A stretch of 64,000 nucleotides of DNA from Hirundichthys speculiger (lineage: Eukaryota; Chordata; Actinopteri; Beloniformes; Exocoetidae), in the NCBI GenBank assembly GCA_018398805.1, contig JAGFBZ010000868.1, positions 236,918 through 300,917 of the forward strand, in the 5' to 3' direction. Both the position numbers and the translations under genes were made by a program. This document shows positions 1 to 10,121 of this stretch, piece by piece. Numbering within the stretch: the stretch's first letter is position 1; each line of letters begins with the position of its first letter. The notes below the pieces were generated by a model that worked only from the letters and a program-made list of their open reading frames with translations, had not been told where the DNA came from and did no database searches.

Positions 1-419
1 CTGTTTCCATGATGCTTACTATGAAAACTAATATTATTTCTTTTTTGTTAACACCAGAACCGCCAAGTAGGTCATTTTTACATCCTAGCATTTTCACATG
101 TTTGTATTTCTGTTAAAATAAAACCCCTACATCTGTAAGTTCATGACTTTTCTAAAATGGATTTTATTAATCATTCAATGAATTCTGGTGAGTATGTGAT
201 CAAAAGAAAAATGAATATAACCATTTATACCTGGAACCGCAGAGGGGGGTCATTTTCACCCCCTCATATAAACGCTGTAAACAGCTGTCATTTTTTGCGC
301 CACGCCCCTCCGCGCCCCACTGCCCGTTGCTTGGCAACGCTCAAACTTTGTGGCGTTATCGGACTTTGACAGTTATTGTCATCACTAAATCTTTCAAGCA
401 AACAGCAAAATTTAAGACA
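1..419. other. upstream intron, no gene recognised
   Basis: AT-rich sequence, then a GC-richer stretch from about 240 with repeated GGTCATTTT(C/T)AC motifs (71, 247, with a further one at 548) that lead into the piggyBac-like remnant. No exon of the endophilin gene was found here. Confidence 0.4.
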
Positions 420-1065
420 TGAATCCAACAAAAACAACAGTCTGGCTGTTGTACCAGGATTTTGAGTCAGAAAGAGAGGAAATAACGGCAGATGTGAGTG
501 AGGAGGAATCGGTGGGGGGGGAGGGGGGGGGGGTGACGGCGATGACCCGTCATTTTTACCAGGTGATACGACATCAACTGAGGATGAGGAGGTGAATTTA
601 TGAAAAAGACCCCGGCTTCTAAGTGAGGGGTCACCGCCACATACATTCAGTCCTCAGACACAGTGGAGGCTCGCGGAAATACTCTGACAGGTAAATTCAG
701 AAGTGAAGCGTTTTAGTTTCCTCTGGTTCTAATCATTTGGTATTTTAGCGAGGCTACGACTCTGACTGATCTAATCATAAATATTTACATTGATCAGAGC
801 TCAACCTGTATGTCAGCTACATGAGGCGGCCAAAGACAGAACCGTTTGGACCCATAAAGCTGGGACCGCGGACCGGGAGAGTCCAGTCCACAAATGTCCC
901 GGTGGAGAGAGGTGGTCCAACTGTATACGCGCGCCGCAACATGGACGACCCTGTGAATGCGTTCATGTACTTGATGGACCAGGTGATACAGCACACCTGT
1001 ACCTGTACGGTGGCGGAGCCGCGCCGGTGGAGAGGAGGGCTGGGAATGGAGTCATGTGTGCGTGA
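420..1065 (+). pseudogene. probable piggyBac-like transposase N-terminal remnant
   Basis: An ATG at 420 opens an acidic reading frame (MNPTKTTVWLLYQDFESERE followed by Asp/Glu-rich residues). It is interrupted by a G-run around 513-533 and continues out of frame as an acidic TEDEEV segment. From 821 another frame reads MRRPKTEPFGP... with DPVNAFMYLMDQVIQH. That segment resembles the conserved piggyBac region where a (D/S)PLDAF.LFF.DE.IQH pattern opens the transposase domain. The catalytic Asp region is not visible. The copy is broken by frameshifts, and I saw no TTAA-flanked terminal repeats. The assignment is by pattern only; another domesticated or unknown element remains possible. Confidence 0.4.
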
Positions 1066-2016
1066 GGGGGAGCACGCAGCGTTAATCTGTTTTTCCAAAA
1101 TTATTAAAATATCTGTGATTGACATCTGGAATCTGTTGTTTTGTATTGTAAATAGTCTGTCATTCGATTGCTGTTGTTTTCATGTTTGTGTTAGCATACA
1201 GCTCCTACAGTTTGTTGATGAACGTACCGATGTATTTATTTGTGTGGCTGAGTGAGCGCGCGCAGCGTTCTACCACGTAGAAAAGAGCTCGCAAAAATAT
1301 ACATTTTAAACACTTATTTTGACAAGTGTCCATCATTATTATTTCAGAAATATTCAGGAATGAGCCACGTTACAGCTATTATAAATGACATGTTCGCATC
1401 ACTGACGCTGTTGCAGCGATGGGGTGAAAATGAAGTTTGGAATCTTGGTTCTACTGTTTACTATTCTGTTGTGTATTTTTATGAGGTTATTTACCAAAAT
1501 GATCCATTTTCCTGTGAAGTAGATTCAGTGATGGACAAAACTGAAGACCGACGAATGCAAAAGGCCACCTGTCCATGCTGGGTTAGGCGGTTAAGTTATT
1601 TAGATATGTTTACCTTGGTGACACATGACAAATGTGCAGAAATCATTAAAAAAAATATATATATTTTTTTCTAAGTTGATAGTGGATTTTGTGGCCCTCG
1701 CCACTGGCGACAGGGCAGAAAAAAACGGTCGAAATCGTTAAATTTGGGTCGCTTTTTGCGACCAGTTGGTCGCGATTTTATGCCCTGACAGTCATTTCAT
1801 TATTATTTCATTATTTGATAGATGGTTTATCAGTTTTAACCTCTTTCTGCCTGTGTCTCCCTTCCTCACGACTCCTGGCTCAAAGGAGTCTCGTGCCGCT
1901 CTCGAGTTCTCTTGTGCTGCATTCATTGTAGTCGGACATCGGAGCTTCAGGCTCGTAAATGTTAAATTGGCCATAACTTTTCTCTGAATTCATTGCTGCC
2001 AACTGGGGAGGCAGCT
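1066..2016. other. intronic sequence, no gene recognised
   Basis: AT-rich with short open frames (for example 1252-1674, 140 codons) that resemble no family I know. Around 1690-1795 there are short self-complementary motifs, including GTCGC.TTTTTGCGAC and GCGACCAGTTGGTCGC, suggesting a hairpin-forming end of an old transposon. Nothing further can be supported. Confidence 0.35.
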
Positions 2017-2067
2017 GGGGTGGCAAGGGTTAATTTTAGGGTGGCATTTGCCACCCTATGCCACCCC
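2017..2067. repeat. nested inverted repeat / hairpin
   Basis: An outer arm GGGGTGGCA pairs with TGCCACCCC. Inside it, GGGTGGCA-TT-TGCCACCC forms a perfect 8-bp stem with a 2-nt loop (2039-2056). The structure resembles terminal sequence of a small DNA element. No target duplication was identified. Confidence 0.6.
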
Positions 2068-2094
2068 GGTAGATCCGCCCATGCCATCACCGTA

Positions 2095-2265
2095 TTACTT
2101 GCAGATGTTTTTATTCTCAGAGGATGTCCGGTCAGCATTTGCGGTAGATGTGGGAATAGTCACAGTCACGGTTAGATGGGGGAATTTATTTCCGATATGT
2201 CTGAAACTGCTGGTGGTTGAGGAGGGACAGGACATTAATTGTTCCTGATCTATAAATCGGTTCCT
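2095..2265 (-). mobile_element. hAT (ZMYM1-like) transposase fragment
   Basis: The reverse complement matches the better-preserved relic at 29500-29820: the TGTTTTTATTCTC...AGAGGATGTC(C/T)GGTCAGCA stretch and the block around CAACAGTTTCAGACATATCGG-type sequence are shared in inverted order. It is a short internally deleted remnant of the transposase C-terminal region, with no coding capacity. Confidence 0.65.
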
Positions 2266-2394
2266 TATCTCTTCCTGCTCTCGGCGAAGGCGGACGCATT
2301 TTCTGAGCTCCCTTATCTATCTGTTCCTGCAGCTGCACTCTGTCTCGTCTGTGCTTCTGAAGCGTTCTTTCTTCAGAATATCCGAATATCAACC

Positions 2395-2867
2395 ATGGAT
2401 TTAGTAAGCTGGTCTCTGAATGCAATTGATCAAATTTTTTCAACAACAAGACAAGGCAAAGGAGAGCCTTCGTGCCCGGGGGGTACGCACGCAGCGGGGT
2501 ACGTGATGGACTCCTGGGGCAAATGGAAACTTCATTGTCTCGGCCCACTGCACGTGGAGGATGTCGAAGACGCATTCATTTTGGATTTATGATCACAGGA
2601 TTTCTACTGATTGGCGCGGGTGGATTCTTGGTGTATCGGAAAATTAAACGCACGGAGGCTGCAAATTCGGATTCGAGGAAAACTTCCACCCCGCCGGACG
2701 TGTGTGAGAAGGTTGACAACGTGATTAAAAGATTGGAAGAGATGGATCGGAAATTGGGAGCGATTCAGAACTTGAATCAAACCCAAGGGATGATTCTGGA
2801 CTTCCTTGGGCGCATGGACAACAATCTTGGAAGGATTCACGCGTTGATCAGGGAGAATGGCCAATAA
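2395..2867 (+). pseudogene. unidentified transmembrane / coiled-coil ORF pair in a retroelement-like repeat
   Basis: I do not recognise this family. Frame one (2395-2592, 65 aa) starts MDLVSWSLNAIDQIFSTTRQ and continues with Cys, Gly, Trp-rich sequence to LHVEDVEDAFILDL. A second frame picks up immediately at about 2589 with MITGFLLIGAGGFLVYRKIK, a single hydrophobic membrane segment followed by a basic patch. It then has a Glu/Lys/Leu heptad-like coiled coil (about 2710-2860) and ends at 2867. The two frames abut at 2585-2592, so the parent was probably one protein of about 155 residues broken by a frameshift; I see the frames but infer the union. Downstream is about 670 bp of non-coding sequence ending in a (TGATTC)n tail, suggesting LINE-type mobilisation. 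No reverse transcriptase is visible. Confidence 0.5.
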
Positions 2868-3577
2868 ATTCGGAATATCGAAGTATTCCCACCAGAGAAA
2901 TCCAGCAGAACTTCAAGGCTAGACGGAGAGTGTGTCTCAGCCTGCCCCAAACAATCCTTTCTGTTTTGGCTCCCTGGAAGCGCAGCCTTCAAGGCCGCTC
3001 CCTTATCTATTTCTCCTGGATGCTGTGTGGCTTGGACGCTTCTACCCGCCCATTCCCCCCTCTGCACCTGGAGACCTTGGATCTCCAGGCTACATTCCCT
3101 CCCCCACTCCAACGACTTCGCTGGCCCCCCTCCCGCCCTGCGCACCTCCCCCCTCTCCCCCGTGTGGCGATGGACTGACTGCGCGACTGCGCGCGCACAG
3201 ACTGTCAAAACTGGGTTATTTGCCATCATGTTTCTATCAATGTCCTGTGTTAAGTCTGTATGCTTAATTAAATGTGCTGAGGTGTTTTTTTTTCCCCTCT
3301 CACGACGTGTCCATTTGACACGTAGTGGGAGATGTTCTTTTTTTTAACCTCCACCCCTCCTTCCCCAATGTTATCTTTCTTCCTCTGTTAAATTGAAGCG
3401 CTCTTATAGCGCTGACCCAAGCACCGTTGACTCCTGTCCATATGTTGTGTTGTTTTTTGTTTTGTATGTTTTTTTCTTGGACGGTGAACTGGGAAGTCAA
3501 ATTCTGCTGTGTCGGGACGCTGGCTCAGTGGCGACAATAAATTTGATTCTGATTCTGATTCTGATTCTGATTCTGAT
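2868..3577 (+). mobile_element. 3' portion of a retroelement with (TGATTC)n tail
   Basis: Non-coding sequence after the transmembrane/coiled-coil ORF, ending GGCGACAATAAATTTGATTC followed by five to six TGATTC units (3544-3576). An AATAAA plus simple-repeat tail is typical of LINE-mobilised 3' ends. The LINE relic at 10122-10972 has a matching AATAAAGCTTTTCTGATTCTGA end on the minus strand. Confidence 0.55.
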
Positions 3578-3907
3578 CTGGCAGATAAGGTTTTCCAGAA
3601 CACTGTTGTGGAGTTTCTTGAACTGTGCGCGTATCCCTCTGTGCGCTGGCCCTCTCCTTGTACTCGGAGCACCCGAGATGCGCTCAGGGAAAGGTAGATG
3701 TCATCATATATGTTCCTCTTTGCGCAATAGTGTCAAAAAACTATTTCACCCCTGACAGGAAGAACTGCTCATACAATGATTCGTTCTGCAGTATTTTAAA
3801 AACATCAGCTGCGCCGCCGTGTTACTGACATCTGTCGTCTCGTCTGTCCGCGACAAATGGTGTTATATACTTTATAGTTAGTACGGCGCACACACACTTA
3901 TAGATAT

Positions 3908-5802
3908 TAGGGATGGAACGGTTTTCGGTATTACAGTAAAGCGCGGTAAAATTTTACGCAATAACGATTACCCTTTATGTTTGACTTCATCTCATTATCG
4001 CGGTCAATTACCAGGATATGTAATATCAGCCTCATTCAAGTCTGCGAGCGATTCACGACTGTGTCTCGCGTGAATATGTAGCTTGTAACATCGGCATCGT
4101 AATGTTAGCATGGTGCAAAGCGGTGATAGCACGCAGGACATATATCACTAATGCTTCAAGCTACTGAGATGTTTGACCAATAGTAACCTGGTTCGCTAAC
4201 TCACATTTCATAAACGTTACTGTTGCGTGTTGATCGAAAAAGGACCGGAACGATGACCTGATGCAGTGAAAATATTAATTTTATTCCATTAACTGATCCA
4301 ACAACCATAACGCCGGTAGTTAGCGCCACAGCGGTCAAAAACCTTTTGCCCTTCTGGGTCCAACAGCTAACCAATAAGAGGCAGCTACCTTTATACCTGA
4401 CCCTCAGTTAACAATACAGCGACACCCACAGACACACAGAGTGAACTACAATTCAGAACAACATATTTGGCTCCTAAACAACTGTTTCTTTATTTGCACA
4501 TTTATACATATTTAAGGTTCAGCTTAAAGTCAAAAGTTTATTTCATTTGAACTTCACTATAATTTTTTTCCTGATAATTGTTTGCATATTTTTACCTACT
4601 ATGGTTGTTAAAGTGTTTATTTAAATTTGCACCAGACAAATAAGCTTTGTTCCTGTTATTTATTTTGTTAATTCAAAATAAAACCTCTTTCTGTGCCAGT
4701 TGTGACTCAGTTTAATGTGAAAGTTTCATTTTGATAAGATTTTTATGGAGCCCCGTTTGGGTCATAATTCAATGAATAATCTATTATTATTATTATTATT
4801 CTATTAGTCTATTATTATCAAATACAGGCGTTTATTATTATGAAATACGTATCCATTATTATGAAATGTTTCCCATTATTATGAAATACATGTTTATTAT
4901 TATGAAATATTTCCTATTATTATGAAAAAAATGTAATTATTATGAAATATATTTTTATTATTATTTAATCTTAGTTTAATGCATAATGGCTTATTTCAGA
5001 ATGTCTTTTTTATCTAAGAATGAGTTTTTACATAATGGCTTTGTTTTTCATAAGAATGAGCTTTTACATAATAATGACATTTTGCCACTGGGCTGGACCA
5101 GTGGTTGACCTGCACGCTCATTGGCTGATCCTTCTCCATGCAGTTGGTGGGGGACTCACATCGAGCCTGTAAACTGAGTTGCATTCACCTCAGTTTACGG
5201 TTAAAAGTTGACATCGACTAAGAAATGTAGTGCGAAATGTCGGGAAAACTTGATTTTGACGGCATGGCGACAGGAGAAAGATCATTTTCTGACTTACTCT
5301 GAGAGGTAGCCAACAGGCTCGATGCGAGTTATGCATTAAACTATTATGCATTAAACTAAGATTAAATAATAATAAAAATATATTTCATAATAATTACATT
5401 TTTTTTCGTAATAATGGTAAATATTTCATAATAATACACATATATTTCATAATGCACATGTATTTCATAATAATGGGAAATATTTCATAATAATAAACAT
5501 GTATTTCATAATAATGGGAAACATTTCATAATAATGGATACGTATTTTATAATAATAAACGCCTGTATTTCATAATAATAGACTCATTTATTCATTGAAT
5601 TATGACCCAAACGGGGCTCCATAGATTTTGGCTTCTGATGTTTCAATATGACAAGAAAATCACAAGATTTTGTGAAATTATTAAAATGTATGTTTTTTTA
5701 GACATTTGTACAGCAATTAAGAATATCGCGATAATATCAAAAACCGTGATATAATTGTCACTATAATTGAGATATCAAATTTTCCATATTGTTACATACC
5801 TA
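3908..5802. mobile_element. probable non-autonomous hAT element hosting the fold-back element
   Basis: The left end TAGGGATGGAACGGTTTTCG and the reverse complement of the right end TAGGTATGTAACAATATGG resemble each other, as do nearby pieces (GCGGTAAAAT, ATCGCG). Between them is AT-rich sequence without coding potential, and the 4744-5622 fold-back element sits inside. The target duplication is not clear because the right side runs into a poly(A)/AT microsatellite. Confidence 0.45.
4744..5622. mobile_element. fold-back MITE with about 250-290-bp inverted arms
   Basis: Both ends carry the perfect inverted terminus ATGGAGCCCCGTTTGGGTCA. It is flanked by a perfect 7-bp direct repeat AGATTTT (4737-4743 and 5623-5629). 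The arms (4744 to about 4992, and about 5332 to 5622) are near-identical inverted copies built from roughly 20-bp repeats of an ATTATTATGAAAT(A) core. The about 340-bp centre holds a further short inverted pair (ACTCACATCGAGCC / GGCTCGATGCGAGT). There is no ORF. A 7-bp duplication is near hAT size (8 bp), but the superfamily is uncertain. Confidence 0.9.
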
Positions 5803-5804
5803 AT

Positions 5805-5844
5805 AAAAAAAAAAAAAAAAAGAATATATATATATATATATATA

Positions 5845-5887
<43 letters not shown>

Positions 5888-5950
5888 ATATATATATATA
5901 TATATATCTATATATCTATCTATCTCTATCTCTCTCTCTCTCTCTATCTA

Positions 5951-5983
<33 letters not shown>

Positions 5984-5985
5984 TG
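5805..5985. repeat. compound microsatellite (A)n-(TA)n-(TCTA)n-(TC)n-(TA)n
   Basis: Simple repeats only. Its right edge abuts TGTGGAGCATCATTACC, the end of the following repeat. The same end abuts a TA/TG microsatellite at 18886, so the microsatellite may travel with the element. Confidence 0.95.
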
Positions 5986-6444
5986 TGGAGCATCATTACC
6001 AGGTGAGAGTAGGCAGAGGGCCAGCCAGCACAGTGAGAAACAGCGACCCCCACTTGGCCTGGTCATCGAGGGCAAATACATCCCCAATTACATACTCCAC
6101 CAGCATGTATATATAAAACGCACAGCTGTCTCAGACTCCCAGCACCCCCCATCACCCCCGCTGAGAACATGTTCCCGCAGTTATGCGCTGGGCTGCTGTT
6201 TATGCTCACTCCACTTTTCATCTAACCCCGTTTTCATTCTGCCGTCCCACAACACACACACTACATTACCCATAAGGCCACCTTCTTAAGGGGGCCAGGC
6301 TGGCTCACAACATTTCTTTACTGTGAGAGAACGCGCACAACATCCTGTGATGTTTCCACGATTTAAAATTTTTTTTTAATTATATTATATATTTCTGAAA
6401 AAGTCCGCGAATAACTAAAACCGCAAAGTGGCAAGGGATCACTG
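5986..6444. mobile_element. pogo/Tigger-like non-autonomous element
   Basis: The right end reads CCGCAAAGTGGCAAGGGATCACTG then TA, the inverted form of a CAGTGATCCCT(T/C)GCCA terminus with TA duplication, as in pogo/Tigger elements. The part 6228-6444 recurs inverted at 52317-52543, and 5986-6105 recurs inverted at 18733-18890. No transposase is present. Confidence 0.7.
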
Positions 6445-6944
6445 TACACTGTTCTAGTGAGACAATCAATTGGCAGTTAACAATTACACTGACCACGACA
6501 GAGGGGCAAAGTGAATTTAATCTCCAAGTTGTATACAAGTTCAGAGAGGTCATTGACTCACATCACAGAGTTGCATGAACAACATCAGGACCTTGAGATG
6601 AGTCTCCAGACGCCTACATGTTAAAACCTAAGGGACTTGATGGAGCCAGATTGATAATCAGGAGCGATGGCCCTCAACAGAAAAGAATCTAGAGGAAAAG
6701 TCACGGACTTATGAATCAGCATTACATAATAAGGCCATGTAAACCCCAAAATGCAGTTTTTACACAACAGGTCTCTTCAATGTTGAAAGTCCAAACAAAG
6801 CAGGAAGTTGGTGCAGATCAAAAGTATTGAACTGTAAATGCTGTAATGAACTCGGAACCATTTGTGAAGTCTGTGTACTTCAGTTTTGGTTGACTGAGCG
6901 TCCTTCATCACTGTTTTCTGCTTCTCTCATGCTGCTTCTCTCAG
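6445..6944. other. intron upstream of the microexon, no element recognised
   Basis: Unique-looking intronic sequence. The last 30 nt form the TGC-containing pyrimidine tract of the 24-nt microexon acceptor. Confidence 0.5.
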
Positions 6945-6968
6945 CTCCTGAGTGAGGAGGTGGACAAG
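6945..6968 (+). CDS. sh3glb2: sh3glb2-like coding microexon (24 nt), BAR domain
   Basis: The exon is 24 nt, in phase 0 at both ends, and encodes LLSEEVDK. It has a polypyrimidine tract ending in CAG and a strong GTAAGT donor. It reads directly into the next exon (AEHELRV...), matching the endophilin-B segment where SH3GLB2 has an eight-residue ..EVDK piece just before the late BAR helix. From family knowledge, vertebrate SH3GLB genes vary this segment by alternative splicing, including neuron-specific endophilin-B1 inserts. The 30 nt upstream contain three TGC triplets embedded in the pyrimidine tract (about 6918-6944). The intron that follows is only 87 nt. The earlier exons (N-terminal amphipathic helix and most of the BAR domain) are not seen in 1-6944 and must lie upstream of the window. 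The family assignment rests on the flanking exons; the microexon alone is too short. Confidence 0.8.
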
Positions 6969-7055
6969 GTAAGTAGTGGTGGAAAGTGTGCATAGATGTC
7001 TGCGGCCGCATGTGCTCTTGAACGTGCACCTCCTCATCTTCTTATCCTGTTGCAG

Positions 7056-7145
7056 GCAGAGCACGAGTTACGCGTCGCCAAGACGGAGTTTGACCGGCAG
7101 GCCGAGGTCACCAGGCTGCTGCTGGAGGGCATCAGCAGCACACAT
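7056..7145 (+). CDS. sh3glb2: sh3glb2-like exon, distal BAR domain
   Basis: This 90-nt phase-0 exon encodes 30 residues, AEHELRVAKTEFDRQ followed by AEVTRLLLEGISSTH. That is the highly conserved late BAR-domain helix of endophilin-B (SH3GLB1/SH3GLB2), a cytosolic protein that dimerises, binds and curves membranes and acts in autophagy and endosome/mitochondrial membrane dynamics. The acceptor is TTGCAG and the donor GTGAGT. The residues ELRVA.TEFDRQAEVTRLL fit SH3GLB2 better than SH3GLB1, whose corresponding stretch reads ELRITQSEFDRQAEITRLL. There are no stops or frameshifts. Together with the downstream exons this supports a functional gene. The a/b fish paralog cannot be decided from the window. 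Confidence 0.95.
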
Positions 7146-8393
7146 GTGAGTCACATGACGGCGTTGTGGCGTCACAGCGGTAGTCACAGTGGAAGAGTGG
7201 AAGCAGCATTAATCACTGCGTTTAGTTTGTGAAATATTTTGGAGGAAATCAGTCATGAGCATGAGAAAACCATTACCTTCTGCAACCTCAGTGATGCAAC
7301 TCCAACTGCCATCTGCAAGCAATCAACAAAAAAAGAAGTCCAAGCTCTCGATATAGAAATACTCTTCATGCAGAAATATAAAAATATAAACAGAGATCTG
7401 CATGAGCAAATAATAATAATGATGAACATAATAAATGAAACACCACCTTCATTTGGTGAAAGAGGCTCATGGAAGAACAGCAATGAGCCGTCATCTTCCA
7501 GGATAGGCCAGAGAAACATCTGAGATAATCAGCGAGCTCAATGTTTCGTGACGTCTAAGCAAAGTAAATTGTTTAAATGTGAACATAAAAGCGTTCCCAC
7601 GCACAGTTTGAAGAGAACCAATTATGCTGGGATCAAACCTTCATAATCTTAAGAAAGCTACTTATCGGGGGGGATAACGCGAGAACAAAAAGCTCTTTAG
7701 TTCAGATCTACGCTGTCCCAGGCTGAGGGAAGATCGCGGTGAGAGGGCGGCAGATAAAGAGATGCTCCCATCATGCCTTGTGTCTACGCCTGTGGTGGTA
7801 GTATCATGATGTGGGCTCGCTGCAGGTGCTCAGGTTGAGGTTCAGTAATGTTGGAGACAGCTGCTATCTCACAAACCATTTTAATAAACTCATCTTCAAG
7901 CACAGGACTGCGAACCGTCATTAGGGGTGAAAATGGCGCCTTCTAGCTGTCAAAACCGGTCTGCATCTTGGGGCTTTAACTTAGAGTTAAAGCGGCTATG
8001 AAACTACCACTGATTCAGAAGGCTCTAATTTAGGTCATTTCTGTCAGTCAGCACTGATGGCGACACGACTGGTGGTCCTGCCTACTTTCTTCCCGTATAA
8101 GTGGAGGAAGCCGTAGTGCAGAAAGGCGCAGGTCTGCAAAGCCCTGGAGGAGCGTGACTCCTGCCCCCTCTCACCTACAAGAGTAGCCCCCATTAAACCT
8201 GGAGAGTCATACCTCAGGAGGTAAACAAGGCAGGGATGACAATGATAGCTATTATGTGGTAGAAATATCTAAAGTCAGGCACACCAGGCTTCCTGCTCAC
8301 GGTTGGTTGGTGAGACAAAGATAAACCAGCAGCTCCTGCACCCTGTTGGATATGTTGCCCTCATCCTGAGCTCCTCTTTCTTTCTCCCCTCAG
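7146..8393. other. intron between the two BAR exons
   Basis: No repeat or exon recognised. The open frame at 7239-7523 has no family resemblance, is AT-rich in composition and lies inside a well-defined intron, so it is not annotated. Confidence 0.5.
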
Positions 8394-8494
8394 CTCAACC
8401 ACCTGCGCTGCTTGCAGGATTTTGCAGAGGCTCAGGCTACCTACTATGCCCAGTGTCATCACTACATGCAAGACCTTCAGAGGGAGCTCAACAG
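8394..8494 (+). CDS. sh3glb2: sh3glb2-like exon, end of BAR domain
   Basis: This 101-nt exon has a CCCCTCAG acceptor and a GTGAGC donor. It encodes LNHLRCLQDFAEAQATYYAQ then CHHYMQDLQRELN plus two bases (AG) of a split codon. It aligns with the end of the endophilin-B BAR domain (family pattern NHLRCL.FV..Q.TYYAQCY..M.DLQ..L). The split codon is completed by the first base (A) of the exon at 47389, giving AGA (Arg), so the phases are compatible across the 38.9-kb intron. In human SH3GLB2 a variable Pro/Ser/Thr linker follows this point. An extra linker exon could lie in the giant intron, but I could not recognise one. Confidence 0.95.
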
Positions 8495-8858
8495 GTGAGC
8501 ATCTACCACCGTGGACGGCTCCCAAATACATATTTTGCATGAAACATTCTCGTGTTATGGAAAGAGATCCGGCTGTTAGCTGTTAGCCTAACTCCCCGTC
8601 CCAGTTCCTCCGTCACCACTGCCCTCTATGGGAAAGTCTGAAGACAACTGGACAGACCTTCTGTGATGTCCCCAACAGGTTTCTGAACAGCTGACAGGAG
8701 CTGACCCTCCCAACCCCTGGTTTAACTAAAAAACAATTTAACATCTGCACCAGGGGTAGATTGGGTGGACTATAAGGTAACTAAATTAACGTCACATGTT
8801 AAACAAGGCTGAGGTGGAACAGATTTGTTCAGTTTCACCCCCTGACACTCGAAGATTA
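8495..8858. other. start of the giant intron, nothing recognised
   Basis: Unremarkable intronic sequence between the last BAR exon and a hAT element. Confidence 0.45.
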
Positions 8859-8866
8859 GCCCAGAG

Positions 8867-9539
8867 TAGAGGTCTTCGGAACAACCCGAAAACACGAGGT
8901 TCCGACCCGACCCGAATTGGGTCTCGGGTCCATTCAAAAGACGTGACTCTGGGTTCGGGTCAGAATCGGTACAGTTAATCTTGGGTCCGGTCGGTGCTCT
9001 CTGACAGGCTGGGTCCCCGTTTACTCCAGAGAGGTAAAGATATTGGCGGTGGCAGCCAATGTCAGGACTCGGGGCAGTTTAATTAATTATTCATTACGTG
9101 GCGTGTTTGTTATGAAACAATCGTGTTACCGTAGCGTGTTATTAGCGGTTTGCCTGGCAGCTGTAAAGCACAACGGATCACCAACATGACAACGCTGGAT
9201 GAGAGAACATATTCACCACACGTCCTGGCCGGTGTAGGCTATTAGCGTTAGCCGTTGCTACCAATAGCATCTGTATCCACAAAGAAAATAACGATGTGGA
9301 TTTATTGTTGTTTACATCACGTAGCCTATGTAGCAACTGAACCGGTAGAAGAAGACAACTTTAGGGAAGAAAATCAAGTTTTATTCAACGATAGACAACT
9401 TTAACATGAACAACTATGGGCTGGATTGTCTCGGTTCTATTCAGGTATCTCGATTTGGTTCGTCGGGTCGGTTTCAGGTCGAATTTTCACGGGTCCATTC
9501 GGGTTCGGATCCATGAAAGTGGACCCTTGAAGACCTCTA
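8867..9539. mobile_element. non-autonomous hAT element, 673 bp
   Basis: Inverted ends TAGAGGTCTTC are flanked by a perfect 8-bp target duplication GCCCAGAG (8859-8866 and 9540-9547). Subterminal regions are rich in ACCCGA/TCGGGT motifs in inverted orientation. There is no transposase ORF. The 8-bp duplication and TIR style fit hAT. Confidence 0.9.
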
Positions 9540-9547
9540 GCCCAGAG

Positions 9548-10121
9548 CTATTCATTGCAGCATAATGTGCCATATTTCCTGTAAAACAGGAATGATTAAG
9601 CTCTGTCACGTCTCAACGTTTCCATAGATGTCATTGTGTCATTGAGGGTACCAGGCAACAGTTTAATTTCTTATTTTATCCTGTTCTTTTGGAATTCCTC
9701 CAGATTCTTTGGTTTGCTACTGATATGATGCACCGTAGGAGAGATACACAGTTTCCAAACCTTCTTTGAGGAATGTTGGTTTCAAACCTTTCAGTGATAT
9801 TCACATGAACTTGTTCACAATAGAGACTGTTGGTTGAAAATTGCATCAGGTCACAGTGACCTGTTTTCTTAGTATCTAACGTAGAACATCTATTTGGGAT
9901 ATCAGTCAGGCACCATGGCAACCAGGTGTCTTGTACGCTGCTGTGAGTACCTGACCATCTCTGCTGCATACAATGGAGATGAAATGTTACTAGCACCCTC
10001 TGTCCGATTGTCCAGTCAAGGGTTTAAGTGTTTCAATATTGCCTAATAATTGATAAACTATTATACCTTAATAGTGAAAATTGAATCAACAGAGACCTTG
10101 TAGGTAAGTGAAAAATATCTG
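9548..10121. other. intron, nothing recognised
   Basis: No known repeat or exon seen. The minus-strand open frame at 9676-9996 has no family resemblance. Confidence 0.4.

Noticed and set aside
821..1255. 144-codon frame as a host gene
   Set aside because: Only its first third resembles anything (piggyBac-like); the rest loses similarity and the upstream part is frameshifted, so it is listed as an element remnant.
2186..2575. 129-codon minus-strand frame
   Set aside because: Shadow of the + strand transmembrane/coiled-coil ORF and the hAT fragment; no domain.
5767..6006. YIYIYI-type frames here and at 16002, 17838, 39101, 39391, 47851
   Set aside because: Translation of TA microsatellites.
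7239..7523. 94-codon frame in the intron between BAR exons
   Set aside because: No family resemblance, inside a well-defined intron, not linked by splice sites to the gene.
8682..8760. Candidate exon after CCCCAACAG
   Set aside because: In the required phase it runs into a stop after four codons.
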